DNA of 64,000 bases from Pedobacter sp. WC2423 (lineage in GTDB: Bacteria > Bacteroidota > Bacteroidia > Sphingobacteriales > Sphingobacteriaceae), in contig NZ_CP162005.1 of NCBI RefSeq assembly GCF_040822065.1, positions 4,340,001 to 4,404,000 on the forward strand, read 5' to 3'. The notes beneath the pieces were generated by a model. That model was given only the letters and a program-made list of their open reading frames with translations, was not told where the DNA came from and ran no database searches. The translations under genes were made by a program, and so were the position numbers. This document shows, in pieces, positions 34,318 through 42,349 of this stretch; position 1 is the stretch's first letter, and every line of letters starts with the position of its first letter.

Positions 34318-35395
34318 ATGACAAAAGAACAAATACAGGATTTAAGGGACAGAGTAGCGTCGCTGAGGAGGCATCTTTGACGTCGAAACCCGACTCGAAG
34401 CTATTTATATAGAACAGGAGCTTACCTTACAAACAGATTTTTGGGATGATCCCAAAAAGGCTGAAAAGCATTTGGCAGAAATGAATTCCAAAAAAGTGTG
34501 GACTGATGCCTGGCAGAAAGTTAACGCGGAGTTTGAAGATACGCAGGTCTTATTTGATTTCCTGCAATCGGGAGATGCCACCAAGGAGGAGATGGAGGAG
34601 CAGTACGAAAAGTGTCTGCACCTGATTGAGGACCTGGAATTAAAAAATATGCTGAGCAGCAAGGAAGATCAGCTGAATGCAGTGATGCAAATTACTGCCG
34701 GGGCTGGTGGAACTGAAAGTTGCGACTGGGCAGCAATGCTGATGCGGATGTATATCATGTGGGGCGAAAAAAACGGTTACAAGGTAACTGAGCAGGATTT
34801 TCAGCCTGGAGAGGTCACTGGTGTAAAAACGGTTACTTTACAGTTTGCGGGAGATTTTTCTTATGGCTATCTGAAGGGGGAAAATGGTGTGCACCGTCTG
34901 GTACGTATTTCACCTTTTGATTCCAACGCACGCCGGCATACTTCATTTGCTTCGGTATATGTTTATCCATTAGTGGATGATACGATCGAGATTGAAATCA
35001 AGGATGCGGATATTGAATTTGAGACTTTCCGTTCTGGTGGAGCGGGTGGACAAAATGTAAATAAAGTGGAAACTGCGGTACGTTTGTATCATAAACCTTC
35101 TGGTATTGTAATTAAAAACCAGGAATCGCGTTCTCAATTACAGAACAAAGAGAATGCATTAAGACTGCTGAAGTCGCAGTTATATGAAGCTGTTATGCGC
35201 GAAAGGATGATTGCATCTGCGGCTATTGAAGGTTCGAAAATGAAGATTGAATGGGGCTCGCAAATCAGGAACTACGTTTTACATCCGTATAAACTGGTGA
35301 AAGATCTGAGAACAAATTATGAAACTTCTAATGCACAGGCTGTCCTTGACGGGGAGCTGAATGATTTTCTGAAAGCATATTTAATGGAATTCTAA
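34318..35395 (+). CDS. prfB: Peptide chain release factor 2, expressed by programmed +1 frameshift
   Basis: RF2 recognises UGA and UAA and releases the finished peptide. The first frame, from ATG at 34318, encodes 20 residues (MTKEQIQDLRDRVASLRRHL) and stops at UGA (34378-34380). Shifting +1 at CTT-TGA continues as DVETRLEAIYIEQELTL in the long frame to the stop at 35393-35395, about 358 residues in total. The long frame contains the RF2 specificity tripeptide SPF (RISPFDSNARR) and the catalytic GGQ (SGGAGGQNVNKVET). Without the shift no sensible start exists for the long frame before residue ~52. Translation overlaps the next gene by one base (TAATG). Confidence 0.97.
34366..34381 (+). promoter_or_regulatory. 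prfB programmed +1 frameshift signal
   Basis: AGGAGG (34366-34371), a CAT codon, then the slippery CTT (34375-34377), in-frame UGA (34378-34380) and C at 34381. Motif order and spacing are the same as in the classical bacterial prfB site, where the Shine-Dalgarno-like element three bases before CUU-UGA-C pushes the ribosome forward. The shift lets RF2 shortage raise RF2 synthesis. Confidence 0.95.
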
Positions 35396-36324
35396 TGGAT
35401 AAAAAATGGTGGTTACTTTTAGTTATGGGAATATTGGCAGGAAGTGGTATACAGGCTCAGGAAGTGATGAAGCTGTACCCGGGAAAAATACCAGGGGCAA
35501 AAGCGGTTCCTGCTGCTTATAAGCAAAAAGAAACCATTATTAATGGTAAAGTTTTTGGACTGAGCAAGGTGAGTGATCCTTCGCTCAGTCTTTATGCTGC
35601 TGATCCGCAGAAAGCAAATGGAACAGCTGTAATTATTTGTCCGGGTGGTGGGTATGCTTTTCTGGCGACTGACCATGAAGGAGAGGAAGTAGCACGACGT
35701 TTTGCTGCACAGGGTGTAACAGCGTTTGTATTGAAATATCGCCTGCCGAGTGACACGATTATGGTTGATCAGTCTTCCGGCCCTTTACAGGATGCCCAGC
35801 AGGCAATTTACCTGGTTCGTAAAAATGCAGCGGCATGGCATATTAATCCTTCGAAAGTCGGGATTATGGGATTTTCTGCTGGTGGACATCTTGCAGCCTC
35901 GCTTGCGGTTCATTATGGAGATCTTAAAATCAAGAATCCTGAAGGGTTGAGTTTGCGGCCTGATTTTGCCGTGCTGATTTATCCGGTCATCAGTTTTACA
36001 GCCTCAGCACATACGGGCTCTGTTAAAAACCTGATTGGCCCGAATGCAACGCAGGCACAAAAGGAATATTTTTCTAATGAACTGCATGTAAATTCGCAGA
36101 CGCCAATAACTTTTCTGGTTCATGCGAATGATGATGATACTGTTCCGGTGGAGAATACGATTTTGTTTAACCAGGCTATGGTGAAAAATAAGGTTTCTGT
36201 GGAAACGCATCTTTACCAGGCGGGAGGGCATGGGTACGGAATGCATAATAAGAAGACTTCTGATGACTGGTTTCTTCGTTTGCAGGAATGGCTGCTGGCT
36301 AATCAGCTTTTAACGGCAAACTAA
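35395..36324 (+). CDS. Secreted alpha/beta hydrolase (esterase-like)
   Basis: The 309-residue precursor has a signal peptide (MDKKWWLLLVMGILAGSGIQAQ). The fold is an alpha/beta hydrolase with oxyanion segment CPGGGYAFLATDHEG, nucleophile GFSAGGHLAAS, acid NDDDTVPVEN and His in GGHGYGM. This is the pattern of the xylanase/acetyl-esterase-like lipases often seen in Bacteroidota carbohydrate metabolism. It starts within the prfB stop codon (TAATG), which suggests coupled translation although the functions look unrelated. The 3' end overlaps the convergent gene by 4 bases. Confidence 0.9.
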   Translation: MDKKWWLLLVMGILAGSGIQAQEVMKLYPGKIPGAKAVPAAYKQKETIINGKVFGLSKVSDPSLSLYAADPQKANGTAVIICPGGGYAFLATDHEGEEVARRFAAQGVTAFVLKYRLPSDTIMVDQSSGPLQDAQQAIYLVRKNAAAWHINPSKVGIMGFSAGGHLAASLAVHYGDLKIKNPEGLSLRPDFAVLIYPVISFTASAHTGSVKNLIGPNATQAQKEYFSNELHVNSQTPITFLVHANDDDTVPVENTILFNQAMVKNKVSVETHLYQAGGHGYGMHNKKTSDDWFLRLQEWLLANQLLTAN

Positions 36325-37190
36325 AGCTCGCTTTTAAGCAGAATATCCTGTAATTCTTTCAATTCTTCCACTTTTTCCGGATTACCGAGATTTTCATAAG
36401 CTGAGATCAGGTTACGGATAATCCTGCGGATAATTTCCACGTTACTGCATGGAGCATAAAAGCCTGGCAGCTGCTGCAGGTTCAATTGACGTAAAAACTG
36501 GTCTACATCATGCTTACCGAAAATAGCTCCTTTGTTAAAGGCATTGATATAAAACAGTACACCAAATTCGTTTTCTTCTCTTTTGCTTTCATCAATATAA
36601 CCAAGTATAAAGTGCTGCGGCAGATTGACACCATAAACGGGGATATCCAGTTTTTGTGCGATAGTGGCATAAATAATAGCCAGTGAAATCTGGTTCCCTT
36701 TTTTTGTATCGAGTACCTGGTTAATGTAAGAATTCTGCGGGTCGTGGTGGTTTTTAGTATTCCCTTTGAAGCCGTGAATGTTATAAAAGATATGGTTAAT
36801 GAGTTTTATTTTCTCTACGGAACTCATTTCGTATTGCAGGTTAGTCCAGATTTCTCTTTTAAGTTCTTCAATCTGGTTGATTACTTTTTGTTCATCAAGG
36901 TCAGGATATTGATAACGGTTGATGACTAAGGCGCCTTGTAAAAGATCGAACGCACCGCTCTGATACCAAAGATTAAGATCTTCTTTGACGGTGTTAAACT
37001 GAATCTGATGGACGATGTTTTCTATTCTTTCCTGCAAGAGTGTATCCAGGGATTTCTCCCATTCTGTTTCCAGAAAATGAATGACTGAAGTCCCATGTTC
37101 AAGGAGACGTTTGGCTACTTGTTCAAAGACTTCCTGGTCAGTATCATCGAGTAATTTTACCAGCGCTTTTATTTCTGTACTATTTTCCAT
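36321..37190 (-). CDS. Transglutaminase-like / SirB1 family protein
   Basis: The 289-residue cytoplasmic protein matches the SirB1-type transglutaminase-like domain: INHIFYNIHGFKGNTKNHHDPQNSY, then GNQISLAIIYATIAQKLDIP and VNLPQHFILGYID. The usual catalytic Cys is not obvious, as in other SirB1-like members. An N-terminal helical region (1-100) with heat-repeat-like segments precedes the domain. The function is not established. The start is the ATG at 37190, 44 bases from the divergent methyltransferase gene. Confidence 0.82.
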   Translation of the reverse strand: MENSTEIKALVKLLDDTDQEVFEQVAKRLLEHGTSVIHFLETEWEKSLDTLLQERIENIVHQIQFNTVKEDLNLWYQSGAFDLLQGALVINRYQYPDLDEQKVINQIEELKREIWTNLQYEMSSVEKIKLINHIFYNIHGFKGNTKNHHDPQNSYINQVLDTKKGNQISLAIIYATIAQKLDIPVYGVNLPQHFILGYIDESKREENEFGVLFYINAFNKGAIFGKHDVDQFLRQLNLQQLPGFYAPCSNVEIIRRIIRNLISAYENLGNPEKVEELKELQDILLKSEL

Positions 37191-37221
37191 TAAAGAATAC
37201 CAATTAGAATAATCGTTTACC

Positions 37222-37229
37222 TATTTTTG
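37222..37229 (+). promoter_or_regulatory. -7 promoter element of the methyltransferase gene
   Basis: TATTTTTG matches TAnnTTTG and ends 5 bases before the ATG at 37235, predicting a leaderless or nearly leaderless transcript. No TTG is seen at the usual -33 distance. Confidence 0.5.
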
Positions 37230-37234
37230 CAGTT

Positions 37235-38017
37235 ATGGCATTTCAATTTATCAGCGATTATCTGAAACATCGATTAACCTCTAAAAGCAGACATGGCACT
37301 CATTCACCTTTTGTCTATCATTTGGTAGATGAGGTAATTTACGATTTTAACTCCAAAACTGAATACAAAGGTATTGAGGAACAAAGAAAAAAACTTTTAA
37401 ATGACGATGCTTTAATCACGGTTACTGATCTTGGTGCTGGTTCTCATTTGAACAAAAACCGCACAAAAAAGGTAAAGGAAATCGCTAAAAACGCTTTAAA
37501 GTCTCCCAGGTTAGCTCAATTGATTTATCGCCTGGCAAAAAATAGTAAGCCTGCTAATTTAATTGAACTGGGTACTTGCCTGGGGATTACAACAGCTTAT
37601 TTATCGAAAGCTTGTCCTGATTCAGATATTATCACGATTGAGGGATGTCCGGAAACTGCCAAAAAGGCTTATGAGAACTTTCAGGATCTTGAGCTGGATA
37701 ATATAGAGTTACAGGTTGGGAATTTTGATGTGTTACTGCCGGTTGTAATTGATCAGGCTCCAAAGCTGGATTTTGTTTATATAGATGGTAACCACCGGAA
37801 AGATGCGACGATAAATTACTTCAAATGGTGCTTGCCAAAGGTGCATGAGGATTCATTGCTCATCTTCGATGATATTTACTGGAGTAAAGGAATGAAGGAA
37901 GCCTGGGAAGAAATTAAGAATCATCCGGACGTAACGGTAACGGTAGATTTGTTCTGGATCGGGCTGGTTTACTTCAAAAAAGGCCAGAAAAAGGAACATT
38001 TTAAGATTAAGTTTTAA
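37235..38017 (+). CDS. Class I SAM-dependent methyltransferase
   Basis: The 260-residue protein has a Rossmann-type SAM domain in its second half: motif I LIELGTCLGITTAYLSKA, acidic IITIEGCPETAKKA and DFVYIDGNHRKDAT, followed by LLIFDDIYWSKGM. This resembles O-methyltransferases of the catechol/caffeoyl type. The N-terminal 90 residues are basic and helical and include LTSKSRHGTHSPFVYHLVDEV. There is no signal peptide. The substrate is unknown. Its 3' end overlaps the convergent barrel gene by 4 bases. Confidence 0.88.
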   Translation: MAFQFISDYLKHRLTSKSRHGTHSPFVYHLVDEVIYDFNSKTEYKGIEEQRKKLLNDDALITVTDLGAGSHLNKNRTKKVKEIAKNALKSPRLAQLIYRLAKNSKPANLIELGTCLGITTAYLSKACPDSDIITIEGCPETAKKAYENFQDLELDNIELQVGNFDVLLPVVIDQAPKLDFVYIDGNHRKDATINYFKWCLPKVHEDSLLIFDDIYWSKGMKEAWEEIKNHPDVTVTVDLFWIGLVYFKKGQKKEHFKIKF

Positions 38018-39144
38018 AATGCTTCTGCCAGGCTCAGGTAAAATCCTGATTGTCTGGCTTCATTAGGTCTTTTCTCTCCAACTGCATAGTCTGCTCTTAC
38101 ACTCAGGCCTTTAGCCGGGTCGTAGAAGTATCTTAAACCGGCTCCGACAGATGGCTTAAATTGTTTAAGGGAGAAATCTCCGTTCGCAAAAACGCGTCCG
38201 CCACCACCAAATGCAACTAAGCCGAAGCGGTTATTGTAACGGTAGCGTAATTCTGTTTGTGCGGCCAGTAAGTTTTCATCTCTGTAACGGCCTGAATAAT
38301 AGCCACGCATCATTTCGTCATTACCCAGTTGTGGTAAAAGATAAAATGGGGTATTATTGCTTTGTACGGTATGATAGATTCCATTTACGCCCAATACAAA
38401 TTTCCTGGAAAGTGACCAGAAATTACGGACAACAACTTTGATCTGGCTGCCTGTAAAATCATTTCCTCCAAAAATATCCGGGGCATATTGATAGGATACT
38501 CTTCCGAAAAATCCTTTGGTAGGGTAGTTGTTTGAATTCCTGGTATCGTAAGTTTGAGATACGCCCAGGTAAACTACTGATCCTCCGTTTTTGCCAAGTA
38601 CTGCCGGATCTGTTTCGTAAATACCTCCTGGTTCTTTATCCTTAAAACTGAAGTTCTCGAAGCCCAGTGATACTCCTGTATAGAAGTAGGGAAGAATGTT
38701 TTTTTCTACGTCAAAGAAGGCTCTTATCTGACGTTGTACAAGCCTGTCTTTATTGGCTTCCAGTGTTTGGTTACCAATTCCGTAAAAGTCAAAGGGCATA
38801 CTTCTGAACCTGAGTTCACTGATCAGGTGAAAGGCGTTGTGTTTAGTCCATACATCTCCTTTCAGACTTACATTATATTGTTTTTCAGTAGAAAAGGAGA
38901 GTACGGTTGAAAAATTAGAACTACGGTTTAAGGTATCTTTCCGGTCCATATAGGTGGAATAAAGACCGCCAAAGCCAAATTCTAATCCCGTTTCCTGAGC
39001 ATATCTTAGCAGAGGAAGTGGCATAAAACTCGCTTTGCGGGTTGTATCTACATCTTCTGATAACATACGTTTGATCAGTTTCATTTGTCCAGATCCATGA
39101 AGCGTTGAGAGCAGTAGGGTGGTGCAAAGCAAAAATTTTCTCAT
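38014..39144 (-). CDS. Omp85/BamA-like outer-membrane beta-barrel without POTRA domains
   Basis: The 376-residue precursor has a signal peptide (ending LHGSGQ) and then goes almost directly into a barrel. Strands alternate aromatic and polar residues, and the Omp85 loop-6 motif appears as MRGYYSGRYRDENLLAAQTELR. The C-terminus ends in SGFYLSLAEAF, with a terminal Phe. No POTRA repeats are visible, so it resembles the short bacterial surface antigen group related to the BamA/TamA barrel, rather than BamA itself. It may be a transporter or a scaffold for outer-membrane proteins. Confidence 0.85.
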   Translation of the reverse strand: MRKFLLCTTLLLSTLHGSGQMKLIKRMLSEDVDTTRKASFMPLPLLRYAQETGLEFGFGGLYSTYMDRKDTLNRSSNFSTVLSFSTEKQYNVSLKGDVWTKHNAFHLISELRFRSMPFDFYGIGNQTLEANKDRLVQRQIRAFFDVEKNILPYFYTGVSLGFENFSFKDKEPGGIYETDPAVLGKNGGSVVYLGVSQTYDTRNSNNYPTKGFFGRVSYQYAPDIFGGNDFTGSQIKVVVRNFWSLSRKFVLGVNGIYHTVQSNNTPFYLLPQLGNDEMMRGYYSGRYRDENLLAAQTELRYRYNNRFGLVAFGGGGRVFANGDFSLKQFKPSVGAGLRYFYDPAKGLSVRADYAVGEKRPNEARQSGFYLSLAEAF

Positions 39145-39234
39145 TAGAGGGGGCTGCGCGTAGTTATATTGTATAAAATAAAGGCGCTAAAGTAAGCAAT
39201 TTATGAGTAAAATCAGGCTTGGCTTTATTTATCG

Positions 39235-39573
39235 CTATTGGTTTGTGCCGGGTTCTGTCCCCATCAGGGTATAAACTTCTTTCATAAACATGGCTTCGTT
39301 CAGCATAGACCGGAAAGCATCCAGTTCATCGTTTGTAAATGCAAAGCTGATGTCCTGGTTGGGGGTACGTAATAATATTCTCTCCTTTTTGTCTGGAAAG
39401 GGCAGACTGGTTTCTGAGAAAGAGAAGTTCTGAATGGTGTCTTTAAAGTTTAAAAAATCATTATGGGTGAAGTTTAATAAGAGATTATTGTGCCAGATAT
39501 AAAATACATCACAGCATGGACAATGAGATATTGCAGTGTCTTTTCCTGAACTTAAAACTATTGTTTTGCACAT
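39235..39573 (-). CDS. Small hypothetical protein, DUF6686-like
   Basis: The 112-residue protein begins MCKTIVLSSGKDTAISHCPCC. The Cys pattern (C2 and C18, C20, C21) and the following FTHNDFLNFKDTIQNF suggest a small metal-binding domain of the Bacteroidota DUF6686 group; the family name is from memory and only moderately sure. There is no signal or membrane helix. The C-terminal half is helical (FTNDELDAFRSMLNEAMFMKEVY). It stands alone. Confidence 0.65.
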   Translation of the reverse strand: MCKTIVLSSGKDTAISHCPCCDVFYIWHNNLLLNFTHNDFLNFKDTIQNFSFSETSLPFPDKKERILLRTPNQDISFAFTNDELDAFRSMLNEAMFMKEVYTLMGTEPGTNQ

Positions 39574-39731
39574 AGGATTACATTTTTGAGTTTAACAATT
39601 AAGCATAATAGAGAGCGGCTTTATTGGAATAGTTCAAACATAATACATTATTTATAGTTATTCTAAATAAAAGTGTTGATTCCTTGATAATCTGCTATTA
39701 AAGCGGGAGTCGTTTTTAACGAATATTTCCT

Positions 39732-39739
39732 TATTTTTG
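39732..39739 (+). promoter_or_regulatory. -7 promoter element of the deoxyhypusine-synthase-like gene
   Basis: TATTTTTG matches TAnnTTTG and ends 36 bases before the ATG at 39776. It also argues against an in-frame TTG start at 39737, which lies inside the element. No strong TTG is seen at -33. Confidence 0.55.
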
Positions 39740-39775
39740 CGGCGGTTTATACAAAACAGAATAATCTTAATTAAA

Positions 39776-40756
39776 ATGAGCGTAACAAGAGGACCAATAT
39801 CAAAATTCATGGAAGGGCATTACCTCCATTTCAATGCAGCAGCAATGATGGATGCAGCTAAAGGCTATGAAACGCATTTAGATGAAGGTGGTAAAATGAT
39901 GATTACCCTGGCTGGTGCAATGAGTACTGCTGAACTGGGAATTTCATTAGCAGAGATGATCCGTCAGGATAAAGTTTCTATAATTTCATGTACAGGTGCG
40001 AATCTGGAAGAGGATATTATGAACCTTGTTGCCCATTCACATTATAAACGTGTACCTAACTACCGTGATTTAACTCCTCAGGACGAGTGGGATTTATTAG
40101 AAAACCATTATAACCGTGTAACTGATACTTGTATTCCTGAAGAAGAAGCTTTCAGACGTTTACAAAAGCATATTCAGGAAATCTGGACAAATGCTGAGCA
40201 AGCAGGTGAGCGTTATTTCCCGCATGAGTATATGTACAAAATGTTATTGAGCGGTGTGCTTGAGCAATATTATGAAATTGACCCTAAAAATTCATGGATG
40301 CTTGCAGCTGCAGAAAAAAATCTGCCGATTGTAGTTCCGGGATGGGAAGATTCAACCATGGGAAATATCTTCGCTTCTTATGTAATGAAAAATGAATTAC
40401 AAGCTTCTACAGTAAAAAGTGGAATTGAGTATATGGGTTACCTTGCAGACTGGTATATTAAAAACAGCGGCGGAAAAGGTATCGGCTTCTTCCAGATTGG
40501 TGGTGGTATTGCCGGAGACTTCCCGATCTGTGTAGTCCCTATGTTATATCAGGATATGGAAATGGAGAATATTCCTTTCTGGACTTACTTCTGCCAGATC
40601 TCTGATTCTACTACTTCTTACGGATCGTATTCTGGTGCTGTACCGAACGAAAAGATTACCTGGGGCAAGCTGGATATCGATACGCCTAAGTTCATTGTAG
40701 AGTCTGATGCAACTATTGTAGCCCCATTGATTTTTGCCTGGATATTAAAAATGTAA
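39776..40756 (+). CDS. Deoxyhypusine synthase-like (homospermidine synthase-like) protein
   Basis: The 326-residue protein (MSVTRGPISKF start) belongs to the deoxyhypusine synthase family, which transfers an aminobutyl group from spermidine via NAD. The family lysine is kept in ITWGKLD (about K298, aligned to human K329, with the neighbouring Trp), and the NAD region MMITLAGAMSTAELG is present. The segment aligned to human GGGVVKHHIAN reads GGGIAGDFPIC, so a substrate-binding His/Asn pair appears replaced. Bacteria lack eIF5A, so the role is probably polyamine synthesis. It stands alone. Confidence 0.85.
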   Translation: MSVTRGPISKFMEGHYLHFNAAAMMDAAKGYETHLDEGGKMMITLAGAMSTAELGISLAEMIRQDKVSIISCTGANLEEDIMNLVAHSHYKRVPNYRDLTPQDEWDLLENHYNRVTDTCIPEEEAFRRLQKHIQEIWTNAEQAGERYFPHEYMYKMLLSGVLEQYYEIDPKNSWMLAAAEKNLPIVVPGWEDSTMGNIFASYVMKNELQASTVKSGIEYMGYLADWYIKNSGGKGIGFFQIGGGIAGDFPICVVPMLYQDMEMENIPFWTYFCQISDSTTSYGSYSGAVPNEKITWGKLDIDTPKFIVESDATIVAPLIFAWILKM

Positions 40757-40795
40757 ATTATAATTCCAAATCCTGTTTGGGATTTGTGTAGTACT

Positions 40796-40829
40796 GAAAA
40801 TCAGCAAATAGAAAAATTTGCTGATTTTC
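40796..40829 (+). terminator. Terminator of the deoxyhypusine-synthase-like gene
   Basis: A perfect 14-base inverted repeat, GAAAATCAGCAAAT (40796-40809) and ATTTGCTGATTTTC (40816-40829). A smaller hairpin CAAATCC/GGATTTG precedes it. The T tract after the stem is imperfect. Confidence 0.7.
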
Positions 40830-40892
40830 TTCGTTTAAAGCCACAAAAACTAAAAGTTTAGAATGATTATAAATTGTATTTACTGTCATTTC

Positions 40893-40926
40893 TTTGTCAT
40901 TGGTAACTTAATAAATTTTACTTTTG
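40893..40926 (+). promoter_or_regulatory. Promoter of the act-cox operon
   Basis: TTTG (40893-40896) and, 22 bases later, TACTTTTG (40919-40926), matching TTG ... TAnnTTTG. Transcription would begin near 40931, giving a leader of about 77 bases before actA. Confidence 0.6.
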
Positions 40927-41007
40927 TGGACGTTTTGGTGAAGAACAAGAGTTTAAACATCAATACGTTCATTACAGTTTTTTAAAATAAAGCATAAAAT
41001 ACTCATT

Positions 41008-42303
41008 ATGAGGAATATCTCATTGATCATTAGAAGAGTTTGGAAGTCGGCATTTATGTTTACGGCTCTATCTGTTTTAATCGTTTCTGGTACGCAAGCA
41101 CAAGACGCAGTAGAAGGTAGAAAAATCTTCAAGGAAAAATGTACTTCATGTCATGCACTGGACCGCGATTTGATCGGCCCGGCATTACAAACGATTGTAC
41201 CTACAAAGAGCGAGGCGTTTTTGTTAAAATGGATCAACAATGCTCCGGCATTTATCGCATCGGGAGACAAAGAGGCTGTAGAGGCTTCGAAGTACAATCC
41301 GAATGCCGACATGACAGCGTTTCCATCCTTAACGCCTGAGCAGATTAAAAGCATCCTTGCTTACGTAAAAGCAGGTGAGCCTAAGAAAGCAGAAGTTGCT
41401 GGTGCGGCTACTGGTTCTGATGAAGTTTCAAACTTCTCTATCGTAGGGGTAATTGCAGTAATCCTGATTTCTATCATTGTATTAGTGATCCTGGCAAGAG
41501 CAATCAAAATGCTTGAACGCCTGATCCTGAAAAAACAAGGTGTAGAAATCGAAGAAGACGAAGAAAAAACGTCGATGTTAGCTGGCATTGGCTCTTTATT
41601 CAAAAACAAAAAGTTTGTTTTCTTCGTGATCCTGTGCTTAGTGATAAGTTTAGGTTCATTTGGATGGATGGGCATGTGGAACACTGGTGTTTCTACTGGT
41701 TACCAGCCAACACAACCAATTAAATTCTCTCACGAGTTACATGCTGGTGTAAACCAGATTGATTGTCAGTACTGTCACGCTGGTGCATTCGAATCTAAAA
41801 ATGCAACCATACCTTCGCTTAACGTTTGTATGAACTGTCACAAACAGGTTCAGGCCAGAGACAGCCATGATGGAAACATCTCTCCTGAGATTCAAAAAAT
41901 TTACAATGCATTAGGTTACGATGCAGATAAAATGACTTATGACAAGTCTAAAGAAAAACCAATTGAGTGGGTACGTGTTCACAACCTTCCTGATTTCGCT
42001 TACTTCAATCACTCACAACACGTTGTTGTAGCTGAAGAAGCTATCCGCAAAGAAAAAGGTTTGAAACCAAACGAACCAGTTTGTTTTGCTTGTCACGGAC
42101 CAGTGAATACAATGGAAGAGATCTATCAGTATTCTCCTCTAACCATGAAATGGTGTATCAACTGTCATAAAGACACCAAGTTAGAAGTTAAAGACAACGC
42201 ATTCTACACCAAAATTATTGAGGCTCATGAGAAAATCAAAAAAGGTGAGAAAATTACGCCGGCAGCATTAGGCGGAATTGAGTGCGGTAAATGTCACTAT
42301 TAA
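41008..42303 (+). CDS. actA: Alternative complex III subunit ActA fused to a cytochrome c domain
   Basis: The 431-residue multiheme protein starts with a signal (ending GTQAQ). A class I cytochrome c domain follows (CTSCH at 45-49, likely Met ligand at 102), then two transmembrane segments (about 143-163 and 203-222). A c7-like domain has five more heme sites: CQYCH 253-257, CMNCH 274-278, CFACH 359-363, CINCH 383-387 and CGKCH 426-430, one residue before the end. Classical ActA is pentaheme, so the N-terminal monoheme domain is a fusion. The protein passes electrons from the ActB iron-sulfur centres to cytochrome c or oxidase. Confidence 0.95.
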   Translation: MRNISLIIRRVWKSAFMFTALSVLIVSGTQAQDAVEGRKIFKEKCTSCHALDRDLIGPALQTIVPTKSEAFLLKWINNAPAFIASGDKEAVEASKYNPNADMTAFPSLTPEQIKSILAYVKAGEPKKAEVAGAATGSDEVSNFSIVGVIAVILISIIVLVILARAIKMLERLILKKQGVEIEEDEEKTSMLAGIGSLFKNKKFVFFVILCLVISLGSFGWMGMWNTGVSTGYQPTQPIKFSHELHAGVNQIDCQYCHAGAFESKNATIPSLNVCMNCHKQVQARDSHDGNISPEIQKIYNALGYDADKMTYDKSKEKPIEWVRVHNLPDFAYFNHSQHVVVAEEAIRKEKGLKPNEPVCFACHGPVNTMEEIYQYSPLTMKWCINCHKDTKLEVKDNAFYTKIIEAHEKIKKGEKITPAALGGIECGKCHY

Positions 42304-42349
42304 TAGAGTTTAGTAAAAAGAACGTTCGATAAACAGTAATATAGCTTAA

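Noticed and set aside
34472..35395. prfB starting at the internal ATG at 34472
   Set aside because: It omits the N-terminal domain; the upstream ATG plus +1 frameshift gives the complete, conserved RF2.
39776..40756. Deoxyhypusine-synthase-like protein lacking its catalytic lysine
   Set aside because: I first compared the wrong segment (GGGVVK). The human catalytic lysine is the one in WGK near the C-terminus, and TWGK is present here.
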